Below, piece after piece: positions 23,423 to 30,665 of a DNA stretch of 49,967 nucleotides. Source of the DNA: Chloroflexota bacterium (GTDB lineage: Bacteria > Chloroflexota > Dehalococcoidia > JACPQK01); NCBI GenBank assembly GCA_016190505.1, contig JACPQM010000001.1, positions 1 through 49,967 on the forward strand, given 5' to 3'. Numbering within the stretch: position 1 is the first letter of the stretch; every line of letters starts with the position of its first letter. The translations under genes were made by a program, and so were the position numbers. The notes beneath the pieces were generated by a model. That model saw only the letters and a program-made list of their open reading frames with translations, did not search any database and had not been told where the DNA came from.

Positions 23423-23667
23423 CGGCCCTCAGTATCGAATCCTATGCGCCGCAAGGCGAAGTTCCCACTTCCGAACCTGGCGATGGCCTTCTCCAGCAGC
23501 TTTGCATCGTCCTTGCCCAGGATCACCCCGCCATCGTCACCTATGGCAACGAACTCACCTTTGTGCTCGGCCTCAAACGGCTTCCCGTACTTGTTGTAGA
23601 GAAGATCGTCCTTTCGGGACCTCTCCTCCATCCACTTGTCGAGGTCAAAAGTGGGCATGTCTGTCAT
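23413..23667 (-). CDS. Small DUF5678-like protein, paralogue B
   Basis: An 84-residue protein, start at ATG 23667 with GGAGG upstream. The core reads YGKPFEAEHKGEFVAIGDDG, then a short helix (KLLEKAIARFG) and NFALRRIG. This strand-turn-strand plus helix resembles DUF5678-type proteins that are common beside retropepsin-like genes. It overlaps the retropepsin gene by 10 bases and paralogue A by 23 bases, giving a three-gene unit. Confidence 0.62.
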   Translation of the reverse strand: MTDMPTFDLDKWMEERSRKDDLLYNKYGKPFEAEHKGEFVAIGDDGGVILGKDDAKLLEKAIARFGSGNFALRRIGFDTEGRWL

Positions 23668-23974
23668 TCCCGCTTCCTCCCTCTTGCGCAAAGGCAGCAT
23701 TGGCTGACAAGGCGCGCAACTTCCACACCGCCTGGTGGCCCACGCGCCGCACGGCAAAATTGCCTTCTCCAAAGCTGGCAACGGCCTTTTCCGCGACCTC
23801 AGCGACTGTACCACCCAAGATGACCTCGCCAGCAGGGCCGATGGCTACAATCTTGCCGTTGTGCTCAGGCTCCAGGGGCTTTCCGTACAGCTCGTACAGG
23901 CGGTCGTCCTCCTGGACGCGCCACTTCATCCATTTCTCGATGTGCTCCGGCAGACCAGCGGGAATGCGAGCCAT
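23645..23974 (-). CDS. Small DUF5678-like protein, paralogue A
   Basis: A 109-residue protein. It starts MARIPAGLPEHIEKWMKWR, and the core YGKPLEPEHNGKIVAIGPAG...AEKAVASFGEGNFAVRRVG (quoted in part) is clearly homologous to the next gene. The last ~28 residues (after RVGHQAVWKLRAL) have no counterpart in paralogue B and overlap its start, so the natural end may once have been earlier. It is first gene of the unit with paralogue B and the retropepsin. The function is unknown. Confidence 0.6.
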   Translation of the reverse strand: MARIPAGLPEHIEKWMKWRVQEDDRLYELYGKPLEPEHNGKIVAIGPAGEVILGGTVAEVAEKAVASFGEGNFAVRRVGHQAVWKLRALSANAAFAQEGGSGNDRHAHF

Positions 23975-24061
23975 AGGCCCTGTCCCTCCTGTTTCGGCAG
24001 CAAGCCATTATAGCATGACCTCTGGAGGCGGGGCCGGTCGCTGGCCCGCATCGGTCGGGTT

Positions 24062-24079
24062 GTCCCGACTCGTCGGGAC
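24062..24079. repeat. GTCCCGAC-TC-GTCGGGAC hairpin
   Basis: Eight-base perfect arms with a two-base centre, beside GGTCGGGTT and ACGACCTAC, just past the end of the FMN-domain glutamate synthase gene. The same unit is seen at 681-698 and 49606-49623. Confidence 0.6.
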
Positions 24080-24097
24080 GACCTACATATGGGTGTG

Positions 24098-25603
24098 CTA
24101 CGCCCCGGCCTGCTCCACGCCCAGGACCTTCATCTCCGTTTCGGTGAGGCCCACCGCCCGCAGGTGCAGGCGGTTGCCGCGCAGGCTTTCCACAGCATTG
24201 ATGCCCATGCCGCCCAGCATGTCCTTGATCTCGTGGCTCCAGCCCCGGAGCAGGTTGGCCAGACGCTCGCTGACGATCTCCGGGTTGATGCGCTTCTGGA
24301 GGCGGGGGTCGGTGGTGGCGATGCCCCAGGGGCACTTGCCGGTGTGGCAATGCTGGCACACGCAACAGCCCATGGCGACAAGGGCCGCGGTGCCAATGTA
24401 GACCGCATCGGCGCCCAGGGCAATGGCCTTGGTAACGTCGCCGCTATTGCGGATGCCTCCGGCGATGACCACCGAGGCCCGCTGGCGGATGCCCTCCTGG
24501 CGCAGCCGGGTATCCACCGCCGCCAGGGCTACCTCGATGGGGATACCCACGTTGTCGCGGATGATCTTGGGGGCCGCGCCCGTGGCGCCGCGGATGCCGT
24601 CCAGCACGATGTAGTCAGCGCCGGCTCGCACCATGCCCGAGGCGATGGCCGCCGCATTGTGCACAGCAGCAATCTTAACGCCCACGGGTTTGGTGTAGTT
24701 GGTAGCCTCTTTGAGAGCGAAGATAAGCTGGGACAGGTCCTCGATGGAATAGATGTCGTGCTGGGGAGCGGGCGAGAGCGCGTCGGTCCCCGTGGGGATC
24801 ATGCGGGTCATGCTCACCTCGGCGCTCACCTTCTCGCCGGGCAAGTGGCCGCCGATGCCGGGCTTCGCCCCCTGTCCGATCTTGATCTCCACCATGGCCC
24901 CCGCGTCCAGGTACTCCGAGTGGACGCCAAACCGGCCCGAGGCCACCTGCACGATGGTGTTCTTGCCGTACTTGTAGAGCTTGCGGTGCAGGCCGCCTTC
25001 CCCTGTGTTGTACAGGGTGCCCATCTCGGTGGCCGCCCGGGCCAGCGTCTCGCAGGCGGTGAGGCTGATGGCCCCGTAGGACATGGCGCTGAACATCACC
25101 GGGAGCTCTATGGGCACCTGCGGCGGGAGCTTGGTCTTGACAACCTGAATCGCCGGGTCCACCTCGAGGCGGTCAGGTTTGGCCCCGATGTAGGTGCGCA
25201 GCTCCATGGGCTCCCGAAGGGGGTCAATGGAGGGATTGGTGACCTGGCTGGCATTCAGCACCATGTGGTCCCAATAGATGCGGTAGGGCTTGTCGTTCCC
25301 CATGCCGGTGAGCAACATGCCGCCGCTCTCCGCCTGCCTGATGACGTCCTCGATGTTCTCGGCACGCCAGTTGTAGTTGTCGCGGTACTCCAGAGGGTTC
25401 TTGTGGATGGTGATGGCGCGGGTAGGGCAGAAGACCACACAGCGATGGCAGTTGACACACCGCTCGTCGCGGCTCATCACCTTGCCCTCTTCCTCGTCCA
25501 GGTAGTGCGTCTCGTAGCTGCACTGGCTGACACAAGCCAGGCACATGATGCAGCGCGTCTCGTCGCGCTCGACTTTGAATCTGGCCGGCAGATAGCTCTT
25601 CAT
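24098..25603 (-). CDS. Glutamate synthase FMN-binding domain protein with N-terminal ferredoxin (GltB2/archaeal type)
   Basis: A 501-residue protein. Two [4Fe-4S] motifs at the N-terminus (RCIMCLACVSQC, Cys18-28, and RCVNCHRCVVFC) precede the Glu_synthase barrel: MSYGAISLTACETLA, VSAEVSMTRMIPTGTDAL, VGVKIAAVHNAA, DGIRGATGAAP. The cluster cysteines are in MGCCVCQHCHTGKC. It makes glutamate from 2-oxoglutarate and ammonia delivered by the GATase protein, taking electrons through its ferredoxin domain. It starts 3 bases after the GATase gene ends. The order matches archaeal-type split GOGAT loci. Confidence 0.88.
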   Translation of the reverse strand: MKSYLPARFKVERDETRCIMCLACVSQCSYETHYLDEEEGKVMSRDERCVNCHRCVVFCPTRAITIHKNPLEYRDNYNWRAENIEDVIRQAESGGMLLTGMGNDKPYRIYWDHMVLNASQVTNPSIDPLREPMELRTYIGAKPDRLEVDPAIQVVKTKLPPQVPIELPVMFSAMSYGAISLTACETLARAATEMGTLYNTGEGGLHRKLYKYGKNTIVQVASGRFGVHSEYLDAGAMVEIKIGQGAKPGIGGHLPGEKVSAEVSMTRMIPTGTDALSPAPQHDIYSIEDLSQLIFALKEATNYTKPVGVKIAAVHNAAAIASGMVRAGADYIVLDGIRGATGAAPKIIRDNVGIPIEVALAAVDTRLRQEGIRQRASVVIAGGIRNSGDVTKAIALGADAVYIGTAALVAMGCCVCQHCHTGKCPWGIATTDPRLQKRINPEIVSERLANLLRGWSHEIKDMLGGMGINAVESLRGNRLHLRAVGLTETEMKVLGVEQAGA

Positions 25604-25606
25604 CGC

Positions 25607-26755
25607 TCAGTTCCCAGACACAGAGGCAGCCTCGGGCAACTTCCGTGCGCCCGGCGCGGCCTTGAGCCGCCCCACAATAGGCTCGCCGCCCATGGGTATC
25701 CATGCCCGGTCAAGCTCCGGCGAGATGAGTCGGATGGCCGATTCCTCTGAAGAGAGATAGAGCATGTTGCCGTTGGTGGCTGCGGTTAGCGGGCGCAGCC
25801 GGATCCGGTCAGTCAGGCCAATCATCTCCCCCTGATGGGCAATGATAACGGTGAATGGCCCGTTGAGCAGCAGGCTGCCGTAGACCTGGCGCAGGCTGCG
25901 GTGGTAGTCCTGGCGTTCGGGATGCTCCCGCTCGATTTCGCTCCACAATGTGGGGGCCAGTATGTCCGCCACCACCTCGATGGGATGCCCGTGCCGGCGC
26001 ACCAGAAGGTCCACCGCATAGGCCACCACTTCAGTGTCGGTCTGCATGGTGCAATGGTAGCCAAACATCTCCAGGTAGCGCCGGTTTATGCCGTAGGAGG
26101 AGATCTCACCGTTGTGGACCACCGTCCAATCCAGGATGCTGAAGGGGTGAGCGCCCCCCCACCAGCCCGGGGTATTGGTGGGGAACCGGCCGTGTGCCGT
26201 CCACAGATAGCCCCGGTACTCGTCCAGGCGGTAGAAGTTGGAAACGTCCTCCGGGTAGCCCACGCCCTTGAATGCGCCCATATCCTTGCCGCTGGAGAAG
26301 ACGAAGGCCCCCTCGATGCCGGTGTTGATCTTCATTACCCGGTCCACCACATAGTCGTCTTCAGAGGCGAAGGCGCTGTCCTTGTGGTGGTCCACCCGCA
26401 CAAAGTAACGCCACAATATGGGCGCCGCACCGATGCCTTCTGCCTTCCTGGTTGGTATAGGCTCGGAGTGTACCAGAAAGAAGTTGCTTTCCAGGAAGGA
26501 CTCCACGCCCTCCTTGGCGCCTGGGGCCAGATACATCAGGTGGAGAGCATACTCTTCTTTGTGCTCGGGGTAGATGCCATACACAGCGAAGCCACCGCCC
26601 AGGCCGTTGCCCCGGTCATGCATATTTGCGATGGCCTTGGTAACGTCTACGCCCGTGAACCTGCGCCCCGAGGTATCCATCATCCCGAATATGGAACATG
26701 CGTCAATAACTTTGTCGTCGTTGTAGGGATTATGAAGCCGCTGCCACATGGTCAT
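25607..26755 (-). CDS. Class II glutamine amidotransferase protein (GltB1-type GATase)
   Basis: A 382-residue protein. Ntn-type GATase_2 fold with segments SSYGINRRYLEMFGY, QTDTEVVAYAVDLLV and GPFTVIIAHQGEMIGLTDR typical of glutamate-synthase and PurF-like glutaminases. The candidate nucleophile is Cys20 in DACSIFGMMD, which implies removal of a 19-residue propeptide, as in other GATase_2 enzymes with leader peptides. It releases ammonia from glutamine for the FMN-domain protein encoded immediately downstream. The NAD(P)H-oxidoreductase gene lies 28 bases upstream, in the same operon. Confidence 0.85.
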   Translation of the reverse strand: MTMWQRLHNPYNDDKVIDACSIFGMMDTSGRRFTGVDVTKAIANMHDRGNGLGGGFAVYGIYPEHKEEYALHLMYLAPGAKEGVESFLESNFFLVHSEPIPTRKAEGIGAAPILWRYFVRVDHHKDSAFASEDDYVVDRVMKINTGIEGAFVFSSGKDMGAFKGVGYPEDVSNFYRLDEYRGYLWTAHGRFPTNTPGWWGGAHPFSILDWTVVHNGEISSYGINRRYLEMFGYHCTMQTDTEVVAYAVDLLVRRHGHPIEVVADILAPTLWSEIEREHPERQDYHRSLRQVYGSLLLNGPFTVIIAHQGEMIGLTDRIRLRPLTAATNGNMLYLSSEESAIRLISPELDRAWIPMGGEPIVGRLKAAPGARKLPEAASVSGN

Positions 26756-26783
26756 GTTAGGGCTCCGTACGTATGATGTGGGA

Positions 26784-28079
26784 CTAGGAGCGGGTGGCCG
26801 CCAGCCGCCAGCCGGGTTCCTCTATCCGGCCCACCCGCAGGTCCTCGGGCAAATGCATCAGCTTGGGGAAGAAGAGGTCCTCGCCCAGTCCCGAGACCTG
26901 TAGGCCCTCCCGCATGAGGCCGAAGAGGATGCCTGAGCGCTCGATGTCCCCGAAGAACAAGATGCCCGCCAGCTTCCCGTCCTTGAGCACCAGCTTCTTG
27001 TAGCTGCCTTCCTCGGCACTGCCCGACACCAGCACCTGATAGCCACCACCGGCAGGCGGGTTGATCAGACCCGCACACACAATGGCCATGCCAAAGTAGT
27101 TGAAGGCGTTCATCGGCGCGGCGCCCGGGTAGGTCACGCTGCCGCCGGCCATGTTGTATCCCGCCACCCGACCGCCCAGGTAGGCGCTGGGCCACACAGG
27201 GACCACACGGTTGCCCCCGGTGGTGAAGTCGTAGCCTTCGGCCACGTCGCCGCAGGCGTAGATGCCCGGAACGTTGGTTGCCATGTGCCGGTCCACGATG
27301 ATCCCTCGATTGGTGGCGATTGTGGTCCCCTTCACCAGGTCCAGCCGGGGGGATACGCCGACGGCCACAATAACAGCACAACAGGGCACTTCCCGGCCAT
27401 CCTTGAGCAGGACACCCCCCACCCGGTCCTGCCCTTCTGGGCTACCCAGGATGGTCTGGACTGTCTGGCCAGTGAGCACTTCCACGCCCTTGCGGCGCAG
27501 CACGACTTCGACCGCGCGCGACGCTTCCAGGTCCAGGAGAGTGGCTAGCACCCGGTCCAGTAGCTCCACCACCGTCACTTGTACACCCCGCTTGACCAGG
27601 GCCTCGGTGACGCTCATGCCAATCAGGCCACCGCCGATCACGACCACGCGCCCGCACGGCTCCAGGCCCTCTTCCAACTTCCGCGCGTCGTCCAGGGTAG
27701 TGAAGGTGTAGACCCCGGTCTTGTCCAGCCCCTCCATCCTGGGGACTATCGGTGTCCCACCAGTGGCCAGCAATAGCTTCTCCCAACTTAGCTCAGCCCC
27801 ACCAGCCAGTTGCAGCTTGCGGCCCTCCAGGTCCAGCCGTACCGCCTTCTTGCCCAGGTGAGTCTCGACAGCGTTCCCGTCGTAGAAGTCCGGGCTGCGG
27901 TAGGCCATACCTGCCTGGGTGGTCTCCCCAGCCAGGTACTTGGAAATCAAGGGACGGGAGTAGGCGGGATAGGGCTCGTCGGAGACCAGCGCAAGAGTGC
28001 CTTCCTTGTCCCGGCTGCGGATGGCCTCGACCGCGGCAATGCCGCCCGCGGAGTTACCTACAACAACGTACTTAAGCAT
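26784..28079 (-). CDS. FAD/NAD(P)-dependent oxidoreductase of the glutamate synthase operon
   Basis: About 431 residues; ATG 28079 overlaps the ferredoxin gene by 8 bases. Rossmann FAD site VVVGNSAGGIAAVEAI at the N-terminus, NAD(P) site VVVIGGGLIGMSVTEALV near residue 150, and a second FAD segment IYACGDVAEGYDF. The two-dinucleotide-binding layout (Pyr_redox_2) resembles nitrite/rubredoxin-reductase-like proteins. With the four-cluster ferredoxin next to it, it probably carries NAD(P)H electrons to the FMN-domain glutamate synthase protein, replacing the bacterial GltD subunit. Confidence 0.83.
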   Translation of the reverse strand: MLKYVVVGNSAGGIAAVEAIRSRDKEGTLALVSDEPYPAYSRPLISKYLAGETTQAGMAYRSPDFYDGNAVETHLGKKAVRLDLEGRKLQLAGGAELSWEKLLLATGGTPIVPRMEGLDKTGVYTFTTLDDARKLEEGLEPCGRVVVIGGGLIGMSVTEALVKRGVQVTVVELLDRVLATLLDLEASRAVEVVLRRKGVEVLTGQTVQTILGSPEGQDRVGGVLLKDGREVPCCAVIVAVGVSPRLDLVKGTTIATNRGIIVDRHMATNVPGIYACGDVAEGYDFTTGGNRVVPVWPSAYLGGRVAGYNMAGGSVTYPGAAPMNAFNYFGMAIVCAGLINPPAGGGYQVLVSGSAEEGSYKKLVLKDGKLAGILFFGDIERSGILFGLMREGLQVSGLGEDLFFPKLMHLPEDLRVGRIEEPGWRLAATRS

Positions 28080-28518
28080 GGGCCTTCTCCCGGTACACCA
28101 GCGCACCGTTGGGGCAATTGGCTACGCAGGCAGGCTCGGAGAGGCCTGGGCACAGGTCACACTTGTGCACCCGGTGATTGGCCTCGTCCCGGACGATGGC
28201 CCCGTAGGGACAGGCCAGAATGCATGTCCAGCAGCCCACACACCTGGTGGCATCCACCGTCACCACACCGGTCTGGGGGTCCTGTCGCATGGCGCCGGTG
28301 AGGCAGGCGTACACGCAGTAGGGCTCCTCGCAATGGCGACAGTTCAGGGCGAAGGACAGGGCCCCCTTTTCCTCCACCTTGATCCCTGCCAGTGGGGCCG
28401 GGGACTCCCGCTTGTGGGCCTTGATGATGTCCTTGGACTGGGAGTGCTGTACCCGGCAAAAGACTTCGCACAGATGACACGCGACGCAGTGCTCTTCTCT
28501 GGGGAAGACCCTTTTCAC
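28072..28518 (-). CDS. Four-cluster [4Fe-4S] ferredoxin-like electron carrier
   Basis: A 148-residue protein of the HycB/DmsB type. It has four Cys-rich groups: CVACHLCEVFC (Cys11-21), CRHCEEPYCVYAC, CVGCWTCILACPYGA, and CDLCPGLSEPACVANCP. These bind up to four clusters. It sits between glnA and the FAD oxidoreductase and should shuttle electrons in the glutamate synthase complex. There is no signal peptide, so it is cytoplasmic. The last codons overlap the next gene's start. Confidence 0.85.
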   Translation of the reverse strand: MKRVFPREEHCVACHLCEVFCRVQHSQSKDIIKAHKRESPAPLAGIKVEEKGALSFALNCRHCEEPYCVYACLTGAMRQDPQTGVVTVDATRCVGCWTCILACPYGAIVRDEANHRVHKCDLCPGLSEPACVANCPNGALVYREKAHA

Positions 28519-28563
28519 AACGACTCGTCCTTTCAGGCTAAGAAAATCAAGCCGATGCCACGG

Positions 28564-29898
28564 TTACAGAATGGGCAGGTAACGCTTGGTCTCGTAGTCA
28601 GTGACCTGGATGCGGTAGTTGTCCCACTCGATCTTCTTGTTAGCGATGAACTTGGTGAACACGTGCTCACCCAGGGCGCCACGCACCAGGGGACTGTTTT
28701 CGGTGAGGGTGACAGCCTCGAAGAGACTCCCCGGCAGTGTGCCGATGCCCCGCTGATCCCGCTCCGCCTGACTCAACTCGTACACGTTCTCCTCAATAGG
28801 GGCCGGCAGCGGGTACTTCTTTTCGACGCCCTCGAGGCCGGCAGCCAGAAGCACGCTGAACACCAGGTACGGGTTGCACGCGGGGTCCGGTGCACGATAT
28901 TCGACGCGGGTGGCTGTTTCCCGTCCTGGCTTGTACTCCGGAATGCGGATAAGGTCCGCCCGGTTGCGCCGCGCCCAGGAGATATAAACCGGCGCCTCGT
29001 AGCCAGGGACCAGGCGCTTGTAGGAGTTGACCCACTGGCTGGTCACCGCGGTGATCTCGGGCGCGTGGTGGAGCAGCCCCGCCACAAACCCCTTGGCCAG
29101 CAGCGACAAGTGATAAGGGTCCTCGGCATTGAAGAAAGAATTACGCTCGCCCTTGAACAGCGACATGTGGCAGTGCATCCCACTGCCGTTGATGCCCAGA
29201 ATGGGCTTCGGCATAAAAGTGGCGTACACCCCGTGGTTGAGGGCCACCTGCTTGACTACATGCCGGTGGGTCATGACATTGTCGGCCATAGTCAGGGCGT
29301 CAGTGTAGTGAAGGTCAATCTCATGCTGGCTGTAAGCCACCTCGTGGTGGCTGTACTCCACGCCGATACCCATCTCTTCCAGAATAAGGATTGTCTCCCG
29401 CCTCAGGTCGCTGGCGACGTCGGTGGTCATGTCGAAGTAGCCAGCTTTGTCCAGGGGCTCTGGGTTGTCTTGCCCTCTCAGGTAAAAGAACTCCAACTCT
29501 GGCCCAACGTAGAAAGTGTAACCGAGCTTGGCGGCCCGATCTAGGTTTTGCTTGAGCACGTAGCGAGGGTCTCCCCGGTATGGCTTGCCATCCGGCGTAT
29601 GTATGTCGCAGAACATCCGGGCCACCCCTTGCTCTCGAGGCCGCCACGGAAGGATGGCGAACGTGTTCGGATCTGGGAGCGCGATCATGTCGCTCTCGTC
29701 AATGCGGGCAAACCCCTCGATGGAGGACCCGTCGAAGCCCATCCCTTCCTCCAAGGCGCCCTCGAGCTCCTCCACCGTGATGGCGAAGCTCTTGAGGAAG
29801 CCGAGGATGTCCGTGAACCAGAGGCGGATGAACTTGACGCCCAACTCCCGTGAGCGCTGGAGCACAAACTCCTTGGCGGTCTTGTTGTCCGGGGACAC
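28564..29898 (-). CDS. glnA: Glutamine synthetase, type I
   Basis: A 444-residue protein, normal for the short GSI-alpha form. The beta-grasp N-terminus is followed by GMGFDGSSIEGFARIDESDM. Metal and substrate residues lie in the ELEFFYLRG region, NGSGMHCHMSLF and IPEYKPGRETATRVEYRAPD. The segment NVYELSQAERDQRG replaces the NLYDLPPEE adenylylation loop of GSI-beta enzymes, so control by adenylylation is doubtful. GTG start with GAGGGG upstream. It combines ammonia and glutamate, and the downstream ferredoxin-oxidoreductase-GATase-FMN genes complete a GS-GOGAT cycle from one promoter. Confidence 0.93.
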   Translation of the reverse strand: MSPDNKTAKEFVLQRSRELGVKFIRLWFTDILGFLKSFAITVEELEGALEEGMGFDGSSIEGFARIDESDMIALPDPNTFAILPWRPREQGVARMFCDIHTPDGKPYRGDPRYVLKQNLDRAAKLGYTFYVGPELEFFYLRGQDNPEPLDKAGYFDMTTDVASDLRRETILILEEMGIGVEYSHHEVAYSQHEIDLHYTDALTMADNVMTHRHVVKQVALNHGVYATFMPKPILGINGSGMHCHMSLFKGERNSFFNAEDPYHLSLLAKGFVAGLLHHAPEITAVTSQWVNSYKRLVPGYEAPVYISWARRNRADLIRIPEYKPGRETATRVEYRAPDPACNPYLVFSVLLAAGLEGVEKKYPLPAPIEENVYELSQAERDQRGIGTLPGSLFEAVTLTENSPLVRGALGEHVFTKFIANKKIEWDNYRIQVTDYETKRYLPIL

Positions 29899-29966
29899 GT
29901 TTTCCCCTCGCTACAGCTTAGATTTTGAGTATGCCCCAGGTGTCCCCGGGGCAGAGATTAACTCTC

Positions 29967-29995
29967 AGTATAGGAAAACCAATTCAGCTTGTCAA
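29967..29995 (-). promoter_or_regulatory. Strong sigma-70-type promoter of glnA
   Basis: On the minus strand TTGACA (complement 29990-29995), a 17-base spacer and TATACT (complement 29967-29972), with about 60 bases of leader to the GTG at 29898. This is one of the best promoter matches in the window and should drive the whole ammonium-assimilation operon. Confidence 0.7.
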
Positions 29996-30147
29996 AAGCC
30001 GGCGGGTCCGGTCTCCGCGCAGTCGCCCGATAGCCCCACCCTTCATGGCGGGGTAGGCTTGGCCTAACTTCTGGCGACGCCGGTCGTTGTAATAGACGTA
30101 GCGCTAGCTCCGCTAGCCTTTGTTGCCCGTTGAAAAGGAGGTAAAAC

Positions 30148-30480
30148 ATGTCCAGAAGCCGCGCTGCAAGCTAGTTGCCTTCCGTTTGGGGACGGAAGGC
30201 CCTGCAGGGAGCACTGGTGTGGGAAGGGGGCCAACCCTGGCTGCACACGCCCTCGGGTCCGGTCCTGCTGTCCATTCCTGCCGATGCCGAGCTCCCGCTG
30301 GCCCCCTTTTCACCCGCTGGTGCCGCCCGTTACGGTCGGGCCGCGCGGCACGAGGTCATTGTGGTGGGCAAGCGTTCCCGTCAAGGGGGATATCTGGTAC
30401 TAGCGGTGCGTTATCTTACCAACCTGGCCCGCCAGGGGGCCTCGGCCGCAGGCATCTACCCTGACGGAAGCAAAGGCTAG
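30148..30480 (+). pseudogene. Stand-alone copy of the lipoprotein repeat unit, interrupted by an in-frame TAG
   Basis: A strong AAGGAGG precedes ATG 30148, which opens MSRSRAAS and then meets TAG (30172-30174). The same frame continues LPSVWGRKALQG, GALVWEGGQPWLHTPSGPVL, then VIVVGKRSRQGGYLVLAVRY to TAG 30478-30480. The long part matches one unit of the lipoprotein 200 bases downstream ('LVWE...PYLDTPSG...VVVGKW....L.IAVRYW'). Either the gene is broken by a nonsense mutation, or translation restarts at TTG 30175, which has no ribosome-binding site. No signal peptide is visible. Confidence 0.55.
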
Positions 30481-30529
30481 GCGATAACCCGCCGGGGCCA
30501 GGCACCTCCCGGGAACTTTTCCGCCCGCC

Positions 30530-30596
30530 AAGGCGTCTCCTTAATTGAAACAACTGAAACGCCGGTGGGCATCAGCCCACCGGACGGAGACACCTT
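30530..30596 (+). promoter_or_regulatory. Structured leader RNA candidate: two nested stems
   Basis: An outer 11-base stem AAGGCGTCTCC (30530-30540) pairs with GGAGACACCTT (30586-30596) with one mismatch. Inside it a perfect 9-base hairpin CCGGTGGGC-ATCA-GCCCACCGG spans 30562-30583, and an A/T-rich single-stranded segment (TTAATTGAAACAACTGAAA) lies between. GAGGAGG and ATG 30610 follow directly. It could be a riboswitch-like or protein-binding leader, and I do not recognise a known class. Confidence 0.4.
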
Positions 30597-30665
30597 AGAG
30601 GAGGGTGCCATGGACTCGAAAGCTGCAACACCGAGTTGCCCTCATTCTAACCGGGCCTTCGGCTC

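Noticed and set aside
30172-30174. TAG read as pyrrolysine in the stand-alone repeat unit
   Set aside because: The other three copies of the unit have no conserved residue at this place, it lies before the domain begins, and no pyl gene is in view. A nonsense mutation or reinitiation is simpler.
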